Below are positions 14,230 through 24,915 of a stretch of DNA of 64,000 nt, in pieces. Source of the DNA: Trochalopteron elliotii (Eukaryota; Chordata; Aves; Passeriformes; Leiothrichidae); NCBI GenBank assembly GCA_024734555.1, contig JANPWX010000097.1, positions 3,318,807-3,382,806 on the forward strand. Reading direction: 5' to 3'. A program made the translations under genes and the position numbers. Below the pieces are notes generated by a model. The model saw only the letters and a list, made by a program, of their open reading frames with translations, was not told the DNA's origin and searched no databases. Each line of letters begins with the position of its first letter. Within the stretch, counting starts at the first letter, position 1.

Positions 14230-14320
14230 ATAGAGTCATGGAATCAGAGAATTCTTAAGACTGGAAAAGACCTCTAAGGTTGTCAAGTCCATCTGTTAAA
14301 TAAAACTATAAAGGCACTGA
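14230..14320 (-). mobile_element. CR1 LINE 3' tail remnant, antisense
   Basis: The stretch TAGAGTCATGGAATCAGAGA, then ACTGGAAAAGACCTCTAAGG and TCAAGTCC, is the reverse complement of the conserved CR1 3' end (the part that normally reads as protein-free 3' UTR ending in ATTCTATG-type repeats). Only about 90 bp are recognisable. It is a 5'-truncated, old copy lying antisense in the SMOC2 intron. Confidence 0.75.
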
Positions 14321-14422
14321 CTCTGTCAGTGAAACGTGATTTCAGACCATGATTTTTAGTAATCAGCAGAGTAACAAATTTCACTTCCCAGGCTCATATT
14401 TTGAAGGATGCTTTTTGATGCC

Positions 14423-14442
14423 TTTTTTTTTTTTTTTTTTTT
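14423..14442. repeat. Poly(T) tract, 20 bases
   Basis: An uninterrupted run of T about 100 bases beyond the CR1 remnant. CR1 elements do not end in poly(A), so this is probably an independent simple repeat. Confidence 0.9.
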
Positions 14443-17400
14443 GGAAAGGGAGTCAGGAAGAGCTCAGGAAGTCCTCCAAAAAATGAGGAGGCCCCTCAGC
14501 TTGTCTAGACAAACACAAACTTGTGGTTCACATGGATCAACAGAAATAAACTCATGACTGTACATACATGTGTGTATAGAATAAATGTCCAAGAAAAAAT
14601 GTTTTTATTGTATTATCTGTTCTCCCAGGATAACCAGTAACACTGAAAAATTTTAATTCATTCCTTTGGTATAACACTGTTTTTGAGTGAAATCAAATGT
14701 ACAAATGGAGCATGGATAGTTCTGATCATTCTGCTTATTTACAGATCAAAACCTTACTTGCAATCTTTAGAGGCATTTCAGTGATCATTGTATTTGAGTG
14801 CACTGCTAAGCTTTATGTTCAAACAGAATAAAAAAGAAACTTTAGATTTGCTAATTGGAAGTCATCATGCCTTTAATAACTTGAGTGACTGACTCAAGAC
14901 AGTCTCCTCTCTTGCAGAAAGACTAATGTAAAATCCCTTTTAAGGTGGTTAATCTTATCTATTGGATTCCTGTTTTTACAGAAATTAACAAAATGCTCTT
15001 CTAGCCATGACTTCAGATATGTTGTGAAAGATAATCTTCCAAGACTGACAGTAGTAGATTATAATCAACCAAGCAAGGAGCTCCAAGGCACTAGGGTGCA
15101 TATTTTAGAATGTTTATGGAAAACCTCCCCACAGATTTAGCTTCAAAAATCCATTCTCAGTTCTAAAAGTAGTTATATGTATAGAGAGATGTGTATATAT
15201 GAGAGATATAATGCATAATGATGATTCTCTGATTTCCTTTATATTATAGCCGAAATGAGGTGTTTGTGTATTCCTGTCATTTGTTGTATGTATTGTTGGT
15301 CTGAGGTTTACTCTGGGTAACACTATCCTTAAAGAAAACACTTCAGTCTGCATTCTGAACCTGTATGTTAACTCCATGTGGTTTCAGCTTCCACCCTTCA
15401 ACAACAAATTACTATTTATGTAAGCTGTCAAATCCACATAGGACAGGCAGCTGCAGAAGAAGAAACTGAAGCCTATAAACCATAGCAAGGAGCATAAGGC
15501 TCCCATAAGAGACTCGTCTTTCCCTTTCTGTATTTAGCTCAGTAAGAGTGAATTATTCATTACAATCAAGCTAAAGCTGCTCCAGTCTTGCCAGTTTATC
15601 CACAAATTTGTTGAAAATTAAAGCTCAGCATGAAGCCTCCAGAGAATTATTCTGAGTTAGTAACACCTGCAAAGAACAGAGATTTCACTGTGGGGTAAAT
15701 TGCTGTATGATTGCCCACATGTCAGCAAAACTTATAATTGGGAGAACCTGAATATTTTCTCTGTATTTAACTGATGAGGATTTTGTGGGGTGTCATTTTA
15801 CATTAAGTAGTAGAGTTATAATTTAAAATGTTTCACAGCAACTGATTGTGTTTGTTTTAACAGCAGTTTTTCTTTTCTATGAGATTTCTATTGCTTTCAG
15901 CTGCTATTGCAACTTCATAAAACACACATTTAGAAACCTTTCTTATTCTTAGGGAAAATTGTCAGAGACAGGCTTTAAACTGTGGAATTTTCTTCCCGTG
16001 ATTTCTTGTGAATTTAGAAGTTGATACTTTCCCCTGCTTAGCTGTATCTCATAAATGGCAAGCTAAGTGAGGATTTTGATCTCTATATCTGTAGCATATG
16101 TACACCCAGCAGCTCCCTGGACAGCAGTGGAAACTACCTAAAGCAGATCTTTGTTTTTTCCAGATGTTTCAAAAATACACTCATAAATAATATGAAAAAT
16201 TCAGGTGGAGCTCCTAAATTAAGTTGGATATTCACATTATTAACTATCCAAAAAAAGGACAGAGAAAGAAAAAAGTCAAATTGCCTTTGGTCCATGTTGT
16301 GCTGCATTGTTATATGCCGAGGTCTTATTTTCTGCATTTTCCACAAGTCCTGTATCAATTCATAACTTACGTTTGGAGCAGAATTTAGGCTTGTGGCTGA
16401 TGCTGGTAATAACGGCTTCAGCACGAAATAAATAATGCCCATAAGATCCAAGACACAGACTTTTCACCTGTCCTTTGAAGGGAACCAGCTCTGACCCACA
16501 GCGCTGTCCTTGCTGGGAAGAGGTAGCACTGAGCTCAGTAGGTTGCTCAGGGACTTGGTTGCTTGATTCATACATGTTGGCATGCTGACACAACTGGATG
16601 TGCCTGCTGCATGGGAACTGCCTGGTCTCTGCCTGCTCATCTCTGGGCCAATGGGCTTTTGTGGCTTGCAAAGTTATGTGACCTCGTTTAAATCACAATA
16701 CACAATTTACTTTTAGGGTGGAATGCCTGAACCTAATTTGACCACAAGCTCTTTGCCTTACAGTATATGCAATGAATGGAACATGTTGGTACAGTTTTCT
16801 GCCCTTCCCTTATTAATATCTTGCCACCCTTCTAACTTCTGTTCCTTACGGGGAAAATTGAAGTGCTTGCCTCACTGAACTCACACTTACATAAGTCATA
16901 GCTGCTGGATTGTTTGGTTTGGGTTTTTTGGGTTTTTTTTTTTCATTTCTTTTTTTTCCAGTTGTGACAGAAAAAAAACCACAACTGATTAAAGACTAAG
17001 GAGAAAGGGACATATCTAACAGAGTAACAACTGCTTTCATATGTGTGCTTTTAATGCAGTGAAACTTGCCTCAGTGAATTCCTTTTATATACCTTTTACA
17101 GTTACTGGAATAAAATATCCCTGGTGCCAAAGGCAAGGAACTCATAACTACATGAATGTGTTAGACAATAATATCTAGTGGGTACTCCTGCTGTACATAA
17201 CAGCTGAGCTATTCTTACTGCAACACAACTAAGGGCTAATATAACACAGGTTTATTTCCTTGGATCAACATGGGATGCATTAAAAAATAATTTGCTGGGC
17301 AAAATGAAGCTTTTCAGGCTCATGTAGCCCTACTGCCTGCTCCAGAGGTTGCTGAGAAATGTAATAAAATACCAAATCCCTACTGACTGACTAATCTTCC

Positions 17401-18430
17401 TCTTCCACAACACTTCAAAGTATTTCCCTTTTTCACTTTAAAACAGAACTATAGTAAGCGGCTTCCAGCACAGAATTGTCAGTGAAAGTCCTGCTGTGGG
17501 CTCTAGCTTCAAGCTTGTAATCTCCATGTCACTGATCATGGATCATTCAACTCAGCTATTTAGAGGGTTAGAGGAAGACCTGGTGTTTGACTCAGGGCTC
17601 TAGGGAAGAGGAGAGGAAGCAGGTGTATTGTATAAGCAAACCTCCATGTGTCAACATCTATGTGCTTGTCAGAGGAATTTATCTGCTCCAGCTGTGCTGC
17701 TTGAAGAGGGGATCTTTCAGTATATATTTATCTGACATATTCTGTGTCTGAAACATACTGTCAGTTTCTTTCAGAGAAGAATTTCACAGCATAGGGAATG
17801 TGATTATGAGGATGATCTAGCATCAGCATAGAATCTCACAGTATGAACAAAAGTGCCAACTAACAGCAGCTGATTGGGCTAGGTGCCATGGAGTGCTAGT
17901 TAACCACTGTCCAAGAGGAAACGGAAGGACACAAGGAATTGACTATCATTTTAGAGAGAGGAAAACCAGTGTACTGAAAGCATGTGTGTTGAGAGAAACC
18001 AGTGAAAAATGAGAGGAGCAAAAGTGGAAATCTGAAATAAGGATTGTGGTGTCGGCTTCTAGTCCATGTTTCTGTCTTGTGTCATGTACAAACTTTTATT
18101 GCTTCAAAGCTGTTATTTTCAAAATGTAACACCCATATTAAAGACATCTGAAAGAAGGAAAAATAATAGTCAAAAATGAAATAAAGGGGCTCAGGGTATG
18201 CAAAAGAGATTCACACTTGCTTCAGTTCAAAGGGTTGTTCATTTATTCCTGCTCTGTTACAGATATGTGCCTGAATTTAAATGCTTGTCTTTGAATTATG
18301 TTATAAACATGTCCACAATTTATGGAAATTTGTACAGGGAGTAATATCTATCTCAAAGTCTAAACTATTGTAGGAATATAAATGTTGTAAAAACAGGTAA
18401 CAAGAAAAGAAAAAAAATCTGATTTTCTAG

Positions 18431-18533
18431 GTTGTCCTGGGGCCAAGAAGAACGAGTTCCTGACAAGTGTTTTGGATGCATTGTCCACAGATATGGTGCA
18501 CGCGGTCTCTGATCCGTCACTGTCTTCCAGCCG
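18431..18533 (+). CDS. SMOC2: SMOC2 exon: start of the EC module
   Basis: This 103-nt exon follows acceptor TTTTCTAG and ends at donor CCG|GTGGGT. The first two bases complete a Gly codon begun in the previous exon. The frame then reads CPGAKKNEFLTSVLDALSTD followed by MVHAVSDPSLSSSR, the Arg codon being completed by the first base of the next exon. This matches the vertebrate SMOC2 segment that links the second thyroglobulin domain to the EF-hand pair and forms the first helix of the extracellular calcium-binding module. SMOC2 is a secreted matricellular glycoprotein of the SPARC family that modulates growth-factor signalling and cell-matrix contact. The phases on both sides (2 nt in, 2 nt out) fit the exon at 19427. 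The exon is too short to stand out as a reading frame of its own. The assignment rests on remembered similarity to human SMOC2; no alignment was run. Confidence 0.93.
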
Positions 18534-19426
18534 GTGGGTTTCAGATCCTTTTTGTGTGTCTTTAAAAGGATTTTCACTGCAGTGAACTGCAAGTTGAGGG
18601 CTTGGAGGAGCTTTCATAAAGGGTGAATTTCCAAGAACCTACCTTTTAGTTCAAAGTTTCCACTGTGGACTATGTTCACTAAACAGATATACACTTGGCA
18701 GATGAATTCTCAGTAGCACAGCTCAGAGTTTATCTGCAGCTGCTGGTGCAACTGTGTGTGAGTCTTTGTTCTCCTCTCTAGGCTTTAACTCTTGAATGTG
18801 TGCTACCGTCCTGATTCATATTCTTCCTAGCTGCTTACAAAACAAACCAATGCTATCAACAGTCACAGGTAGTGTTAAAAACGTATAAGTGCTGTCAAAC
18901 TTAGGGCATCTGCAGGTCAGGTACTTATCTGAGGAGATAGCATTTATTGTTATAGCTTATCCTGTAATTCAACACATTTGGGTGTTGTAGCTCTTAGAGA
19001 ATCCATCATGGGTTGTAATTGGAGCATCAGTATTTGGCCATGCTGATTGCTGATCAACTTCAGTTGGTTACTTTACACATTCAATGCATCTGCTCCCTGT
19101 GAAGCAGTCTTTTTATCTCTTATTTCTCTCTCCACTTTCCTCTGTTTGAGGAAATTTAAGGGGAAAGTGCTGTTTACCAAGTATGATGCTGACCTCAACA
19201 GGGTTTCAGAGAGTACACTAAAAGCAGATTCTAGTTCTCAGTGTGAAATTTAGGATATTGTTGGCCAAAGTGAAAAAAGAGAGATTCACTACAAAGAAGT
19301 TAGTGTCCCAAAGCAGGAAGATTGACGTAACAGTGGTGAGGGTCATCTGACAGTGATGTAACTATCCTGAAATAAAGATATTAAATATCAGAATTAAAAC
19401 TAAATTCTCTTTTTCTCATGTTCCAG
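18534..19426 (+). other. SMOC2: SMOC2 intron, 893 bp
   Basis: Bounded by GTGGGT at the 5' end and by a pyrimidine-rich tract ending TTCCAG at 19426. No repeat or RNA gene was recognised. A 68-aa frame at 19047-19253 has no visible family feature and is treated as chance. Confidence 0.85.
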
Positions 19427-19701
19427 TGTTTCTGAGCCTGATCCAAATCATACTCTGGAAGAGAGAGTTGTCCACTGGTATTTCAAACAGCTGGATAAAA
19501 ATTCCAGTGGTGATATTGGCAAGAAGGAAATCAAGCCATTTAAGAGATTCCTAAGAAAGAAATCAAAGCCCAAAAAATGTGTGAAGAAGTTTGTGGAATA
19601 CTGTGATGTGAACAACGATAAGTCCTTATCAGTTCAAGAATTAATGGGCTGCTTGGGAGTTACAAAAGAAGAAGGTAAAGCAGAAACAAAGAAACGCCAT
19701 A
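19427..19701 (+). CDS. SMOC2: SMOC2 exon: paired EF-hands of the EC module
   Basis: This 275-nt exon runs from acceptor TTCCAG to donor ATA|GTAAGA. After one base that completes Arg, it reads VSEPDPNHTLEERVVHWYF and onward. Two canonical 12-residue EF-hand loops are visible. Loop 1, DKNSSGDIGKKE, is at 19494-19529; loop 2, DVNNDKSLSVQE, is at 19605-19640. Each has Asp at position 1, Asn at 3, an oxygen ligand at 5 and Glu at 12, so both should bind calcium. The linker is strongly basic (KRFLRKKSKPKKC) and carries the Cys residues typical of SPARC-family EC modules. KKCVKKFVEYCDVNNDKS identifies SMOC2 rather than SMOC1, whose equivalent segment differs. The exon ends after KKRH plus one base (phase 1), fitting the next exon. 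Read-through of the donor would give a frame ending at 19790. Confidence 0.97.
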
Positions 19702-22089
19702 GTAAGAACCTTTTCTCTCTGTCTTTTTCACTAAATTCTTCAAAGTTTATGAAGTCTGATATTTGTATGTACCAGACTTATACAAAATAAAGTAATACAC
19801 CTGTCTGCAGCTACTGCAGCTGTTGCTTAGGGCAGATGGCAAGAAAGTTGCTTCTGGATCACTTTGCTCCAACAGAATCAAAAACTTCCTGTTGATTCTG
19901 ACCTTTAAATATATTATGGTAGGAAACCTAAAAAGATTTAATAACAGTTATCAAAAGGCCAGTTTAGTGTTATTATAGAACTGTGTTCTGAGTGAGAGGA
20001 AGTATCACACCTGTGCTTTTTGGATTCCTGGAAGGAAGCACATGGTTGAGCTCTCTAATGAATTCTCATTTCTCTTATGTGGTTTAGAAATGCAGAGAGG
20101 AATGTGGTCATCTGCCAAACAGGTGGAATAATGGCTAATACACAGCCACCTTACCTTGCTGCCAAACTGGTAGGAAGGGGAACAACTAATTACAGAGTAT
20201 AATAGTCCCTGCAGAGTTCAATCACACATTTTCAATTCCTGAAAATAGGAAAAAAGTTAAAAAAAATAGTTCTAAAGAGCAGCAATAGATCCCCATACTT
20301 TAAGAAATTGTGGAAGAATGATTATAGGTAAATTCTTTTTCTGGTACCTTAAAATGAAGTGAGGACAGTGGAACAAATGTCTCATTGGTTATATTCCAGT
20401 CTAGAAAAGCAACACTGCAGAAAGACAGAAGAGATCTACATTTTACTAATGAAGTAAATTGTGTGTGGCTCACAGTAACAGATTTCTCAAAATAAGTATC
20501 AATCAGATCCAGGATTCTTTTCCTGTGGCTTTTTTTGTGACCTCATAATGACACCTTCCAATTTTCACTTAGATGATAACAGTTAAAAAATGCATGTGAA
20601 GGTGGATGACTGTTGTTATCTTTATGCTATGAATGTGGAAAATGAAACACTTCTGTCCTGCTGCAGCAGGCATTCTTAGGACTTACTGTGGATCAAATTT
20701 GGGTCGAAAATCACTACGCAGGAGGTAAAGGAAAGACACAGAAAGACTGAAAGCAAACCCCAGATTTTTTGTCTTCATATTCCAGTGGAAAAAACCCCAA
20801 AGATTGGGATAAATTGCCTGTTTTGGAAATGAAAATTGTAGGGGGCATGAAATCATGTGAGGATCACACACAGATTTGGCTGAAGTAAAAATTGCATCTA
20901 CTATAATTGAAGTTTTATAACAGATCTTCTCCAAAAAAACCTATTCAATAATGAGAACAGTCAACATTGGAAAGAAAAAAAAAAAAACAACAACAACTCA
21001 GAAGTTTGGCATTGAAAAACTAACGGTATCCAGTTGGAAAAAAGTTCTTAACCAAATTTTTGGTTGCTTTACTGCTTTACTAGAAGTACATAGTTTTAAG
21101 GACAAGACAATAAAAATTGCTTTTGTTGGAATAGCATTATTCTATTTTGTTTCTTACTTGATGATTAAAATTTCCTTACTGATACTCCTTTCACTTGCAC
21201 AAATGAAAAAAAATTACAATTTCATGGCAGTTACAGTTACATTTCTAGGAGAGAGATAAAAGATCAGACTCTTGTAACCTGAAGTGTGAGAGCTGAGCTA
21301 AGGAAGTAGCTCTATCATTTCATGTCAGTCCCAGGTGTCTTGCATGGGAATAATTTGAAGCAATATAAAAGCCAGAGAGTTGTAAAGCATCTTTTCTGAA
21401 GGGAGCCTTAGCTGCTGTAGCATTTTTCAAGCTCTGGTTTCATTTCCCTTAGTTCCAGTACAGCTTGTTTGACCCACAGACTGGCATGGAAAACAAAGAG
21501 AGCAAGCTCCTCGCTAGTCTCACAAGTTTGCCTGGGAAGATTAATGGACCGGGAAATTTAGCTTTTTGGGGTTTATTTTCCCCTATTTTAAGCACTGTCT
21601 AAGACTCTGAGACTAAGAATTTTTTTTAAAAAGTGATAATCTTGTCATTTTACAGATTAAATGTGAACAATGTCTTTGGCTTGTAGAACCGTTTCTATGC
21701 AATATCTTTAATCAAAGTGAATGCTTTCCAGACAGTCTGCTTGTCCATGCTTCTTTACTGCTAGGGATAATATTCTATATTTACTACTAAGATTCAGTAA
21801 GTTTGAAGTGCTCAGCCTTGACTAGATGCAATCTCCTAAGCAAATTTGACATGTTAACTGGCAAGAGATGTTGTTGTTTAACTTTCATATAACTCCTTGA
21901 AATAAGCAACACCTGTATTAAGGAAAGAAAAAAGTAGATGTGTCAGCGAAAGATCTGAAATATTTTATCTCATTTATTGAAAGCTGTGCACTTACCCTGC
22001 TCTAAAAAATATCTTTTCAGAATGAGGGCTTCAGTTCTTGGGGATAACTTGCAAACCATATTTATAATGTTCTCTTTCCCTTCATTTAG
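19702..22089 (+). other. SMOC2: SMOC2 intron, 2388 bp
   Basis: It starts GTAAGAAC and ends CATTTAG at 22089. An A-run followed by CAA repeats lies near 20978-20996. Chance frames occur at 20683-20934 (minus) and 20951-21259 (plus). The plus frame has a hydrophobic stretch but opens in a poly-lysine A-run and resembles no known protein. Nothing else was recognised. Confidence 0.85.
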
Positions 22090-22133
22090 CGGTCCCTAGA
22101 ACCAACACTGAGAGCACTTCATCCAGCAGGCAG
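22090..22133 (+). CDS. SMOC2: SMOC2 44-nt exon: C-terminal linker
   Basis: This very short exon lies between acceptor CATTTAG and the strong donor CAG|GTGAGT. With the A carried over from the previous exon it reads TVPRTNTESTSSSRQ, a Ser/Thr-rich flexible linker corresponding to the human segment around STSNRQ. It begins in phase 1 and ends exactly on a codon boundary, which fits the terminal exon. The segment lies outside the EF-hand fold and is expected to be disordered and species-variable. Confidence rests on phase agreement, both splice sites and the conserved EST-S-RQ pattern. Confidence 0.85.
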
Positions 22134-24891
22134 GTGAGTACTGAGGAGAGCAAGATCTCGATTTCTGCCTCTCCTGGCTGAATTTCTTGGGGTTTTAGCA
22201 GTCATCATTGCAACTTCAATCTGCTTTAATCTGCTGTTCTGAAGAGTTGCCAGAAAAATGTAGAACAACATCCCAATTAACAAATTTTGACTTAAGTTCT
22301 ATGTATGGAAAGCTAAATCAGTCAATTACAGGTGCAGAGTAAATGTTCATAATTTGCAGAGTGGATTAGGCTTGCATGTGGAAGTTCCTAGGGAAGTGTA
22401 AGTTGACATATAGGACATATATGACAATTTGATGAGTGTAATTGAGCCCTCATGAGTCTTCTACATTCCTGAATGACAGCATTCCCATACACTTTTAAAT
22501 GTGGACTGCTTCATCTTCATTTAACTTTTCTTAAGCTGAATTCTATCAATTTTCCTTAGTGTCACAGTACAGACACAAACTGACATTTATTGAAATGAAC
22601 AAAGCCATACATTTCCCATGCCCTGTGAAAATCTATACATTTCACAAACCCCACTGAATTATTATATGATGGCTTCAAACAGCTTTTAAAATCTTAATGC
22701 AATGAAAAGAGCTGTCACTTCTAAATGCCTTTGCTGGCTGAGCAAAATGATGCTGAGGAACTAGGATTTGCATCACTCTGCTAATCTGTGTTTAAACTAA
22801 AATTGCAGAATGATTGGAGAAAATAAAATGTCAAGTGCTCTGACTACATAATCCGTGATTTTTTTTAATCAATTTTCTGCAAAGACTTGATCTTGTTTTT
22901 CAAAATAACACCAATGTATGTCATCCATGGAGGTTTGGCTACTCAAGCCATTCAGAGCCGCAAAAGGTATAAAAGCAGAGTTTTTTAAATGAAGGAAAGG
23001 TGAAGTTTGAAAAGGAGGGACTTAAGTGAAAGGCCAGCAAAATAGGTTAAAAAAAGTGAGGTTTAATTTGTGTGTCTATTTTTATAACCATTTATTCAAA
23101 AGAAAATTTTTCTAGGCAATATTGTCATGCCTTCCTAGTACTTTTGCATGGTCTTGAAGGAGGGCTTCTTAGTCTAGTGGTTTGAATGGTCTAGCAAAAG
23201 AGTCATCTTCACACTCTTCTTACCTCATATATTAGTTAGAGGACTTAAATTATTCATACCCATAAAAGTGTCAGTAAATTATGAACTGTTTTAAAACTTA
23301 TTCGTGTAACTATATTAAAAGAACAGCTCAGGTAATGCTGCACCGATGAAAAGAGGAATCTGGCTAAAATCACCCCAAAACCCTAGTTGTGGTAAATGTC
23401 TTCCCATCTATCATAAAGTTAGATTGATTTGTTTAATTAATTAATTAATTCACTGAACCCCAGGTGAACCTACCCACAAGCCAAGAGAAATCTTCCTCTC
23501 AAATTTGCTAGCTGATTTGTTCCCTTTTTTTATCTCTGCTTTGTTTGATGCTAGGTTTGCACTTCCTAAGGCAAGCTCAACATTGGTTGTGGTTTTTACC
23601 AGAGACCTCCTACACACCTTTGATGGAATATAAAATATTCTCACAGCTACAATAACATGATAAGTTTGTTTGTTTAAACAAGTGTTTGTGGTCTTAATTT
23701 TTCAGGTTTTCCCCACAAATCACTTATGCTTTAAACGAGGCAGCCTGAAAACAATTACCCTTTTGAGAACTTCAGAGCATTTAGAGGGGTTATTTTAATT
23801 ATATAATGGCAATTACTGGCACACGTGCATTACACTTGAAGCATGACAAGCCCTCTCCCCTTTCTTGTAATCTGATACTGACTTGCGGAATTGGTAATAA
23901 AAGTGTCCTTAGAACAGCCATGTTTTTCAATTTTGTCCAACAATTTTGCTGACTCAGCATCAATTATTTTAAGAGTTGTTGCTGACAAGTGATAGCCTTA
24001 AATTAAGGCTGGCTGAGAAAACCATCTGTTGGCAGTTTCATACTTGAACAATACATGGCTGCAAATGCTGAAGGTGGTTTTCATCACAGAAGTTCTCACT
24101 TGGAAGGAAGCCACCAAAAAGCGTAGAAGCTGCTCAAAGGAAACCACCCATCTAAGAAGGCCTGATCAAATTTGCACCACTCAGGAGACACACACTCAAA
24201 AGCCTACTCTCTACTAATTTATTGCAGCAGTTTTGGTAAATATATGGTTATGTGTGCTTCGGCACATGTTTTTTCACATATGTGCAAATCTGTGTGTGTA
24301 CACATACATAGGAGCTGAAAGAAAGAAAGCAGGCAGAGAAACACACACTGCTATGCTGAGTGAGGCACAGATGTGGTTGCTCTAAAAGAGGTCAGATAGG
24401 GGATGTGTCTGACAGAAGTCAGGTAGTGGCCAGGTGTATTTCCCTTGCTCAGCTCCACCCTGTCCAACATCCATGCCCACAAGCTGTCAGTGAGAACTAG
24501 GGGATCTATTGCAGCCTAGCAAAAAGTTTGTAAGGAAACCAAGATTATTTGTGAGACTCGGGCCAGCAGCCCATTCCTTATACATCACATGCCATAGGAG
24601 GTATATTGAACCAGAGACTTGCCCAGGCAGTTGCTAAAACTGTGTGTTTAAAGGGATTTAAAGGGGCCATAGGTAAGTAGTCAAGGTATTGCTCATACCC
24701 ATTCTCATAGATCCCATGAAGGACTACAGGGAACAAATTTTTTTATTCTCAGTATATATTTATACAGAATTCTCTTCTGATAGTGGCATATGGGCACTGC
24801 TGAAAACTGGAGATCTAAATGGACATATAATTTTATACTAGATTTATTGAAAACCTCATTAATAACGCAATTTTTCCCAACTTCCTTTCAG
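22134..24891 (+). other. SMOC2: SMOC2 last intron, 2758 bp
   Basis: It starts GTGAGTAC and ends CCTTTCAG at 24891. It contains a short (TTAA)n tract at 23433-23450. Unannotated frames here (23450-23644 minus, 24029-24217 plus) show no recognisable domain. The stretch around 23730-23870 has several ATTA/TAAT cores and could be a conserved non-coding element, but that cannot be judged from one sequence. Confidence 0.8.
23433..23450. repeat. (TTAA)n microsatellite
   Basis: Four and a half TTAA units in the last SMOC2 intron. Confidence 0.9.
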
Positions 24892-24915
24892 CAAGTTTCG
24901 AAGAAGCAAGGATGA
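24892..24915 (+). CDS. SMOC2: SMOC2 terminal coding exon and stop
   Basis: After acceptor CCTTTCAG the phase-0 frame reads QVSKKQG and then TGA at 24913-24915. The ending KKQG matches the human SMOC2 terminus RKQG, a short basic tail that continues the charged character of the EC linker. Only 24 coding bases lie in this exon; the remainder is 3' UTR. The agreement of phase, acceptor and terminal residues makes the gene's 3' coding boundary secure. The four exons in this window together give about 148 residues, which is the expected length of the SMOC2 EC module plus tail. Confidence 0.92.
   Translation, partial: QVSKKQG

Larger units (their letters stand above)
1..18430 (+). other. SMOC2: Presumed SMOC2 intron (partial)
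   Basis: No coding exon was recognised here. I looked for the upstream SMOC2 modules, in particular the thyroglobulin type-1 signature with its Cys-Trp-Cys core, and found none, so this is inferred to be the 3' part of a long intron before the exon at 18431. Reading frames are short (up to 115 aa), overlap on both strands and match no family I know. Contents listed separately: a hairpin at 6356, a nested foldback at 8038, a tandem duplication at 10679 and an antisense CR1 tail near 14230. A missed short exon remains possible. Confidence 0.6.

Noticed and set aside
15440..15475. Possible upstream SMOC2 exon end around GGCAGCTGCAG
   Set aside because: The conserved residues expected before it are absent and no GT donor follows.
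18741..18767. Cys-Trp-Cys-like reading as an SMOC2 thyroglobulin exon
   Set aside because: It lies downstream of the EC exon at 18431, has no conserved flanking residues and stops immediately.
20951..21259. 102-aa frame with a hydrophobic stretch in an SMOC2 intron
   Set aside because: It starts in an A-run that encodes poly-Lys, has no recognised family and sits between two well-supported exons.
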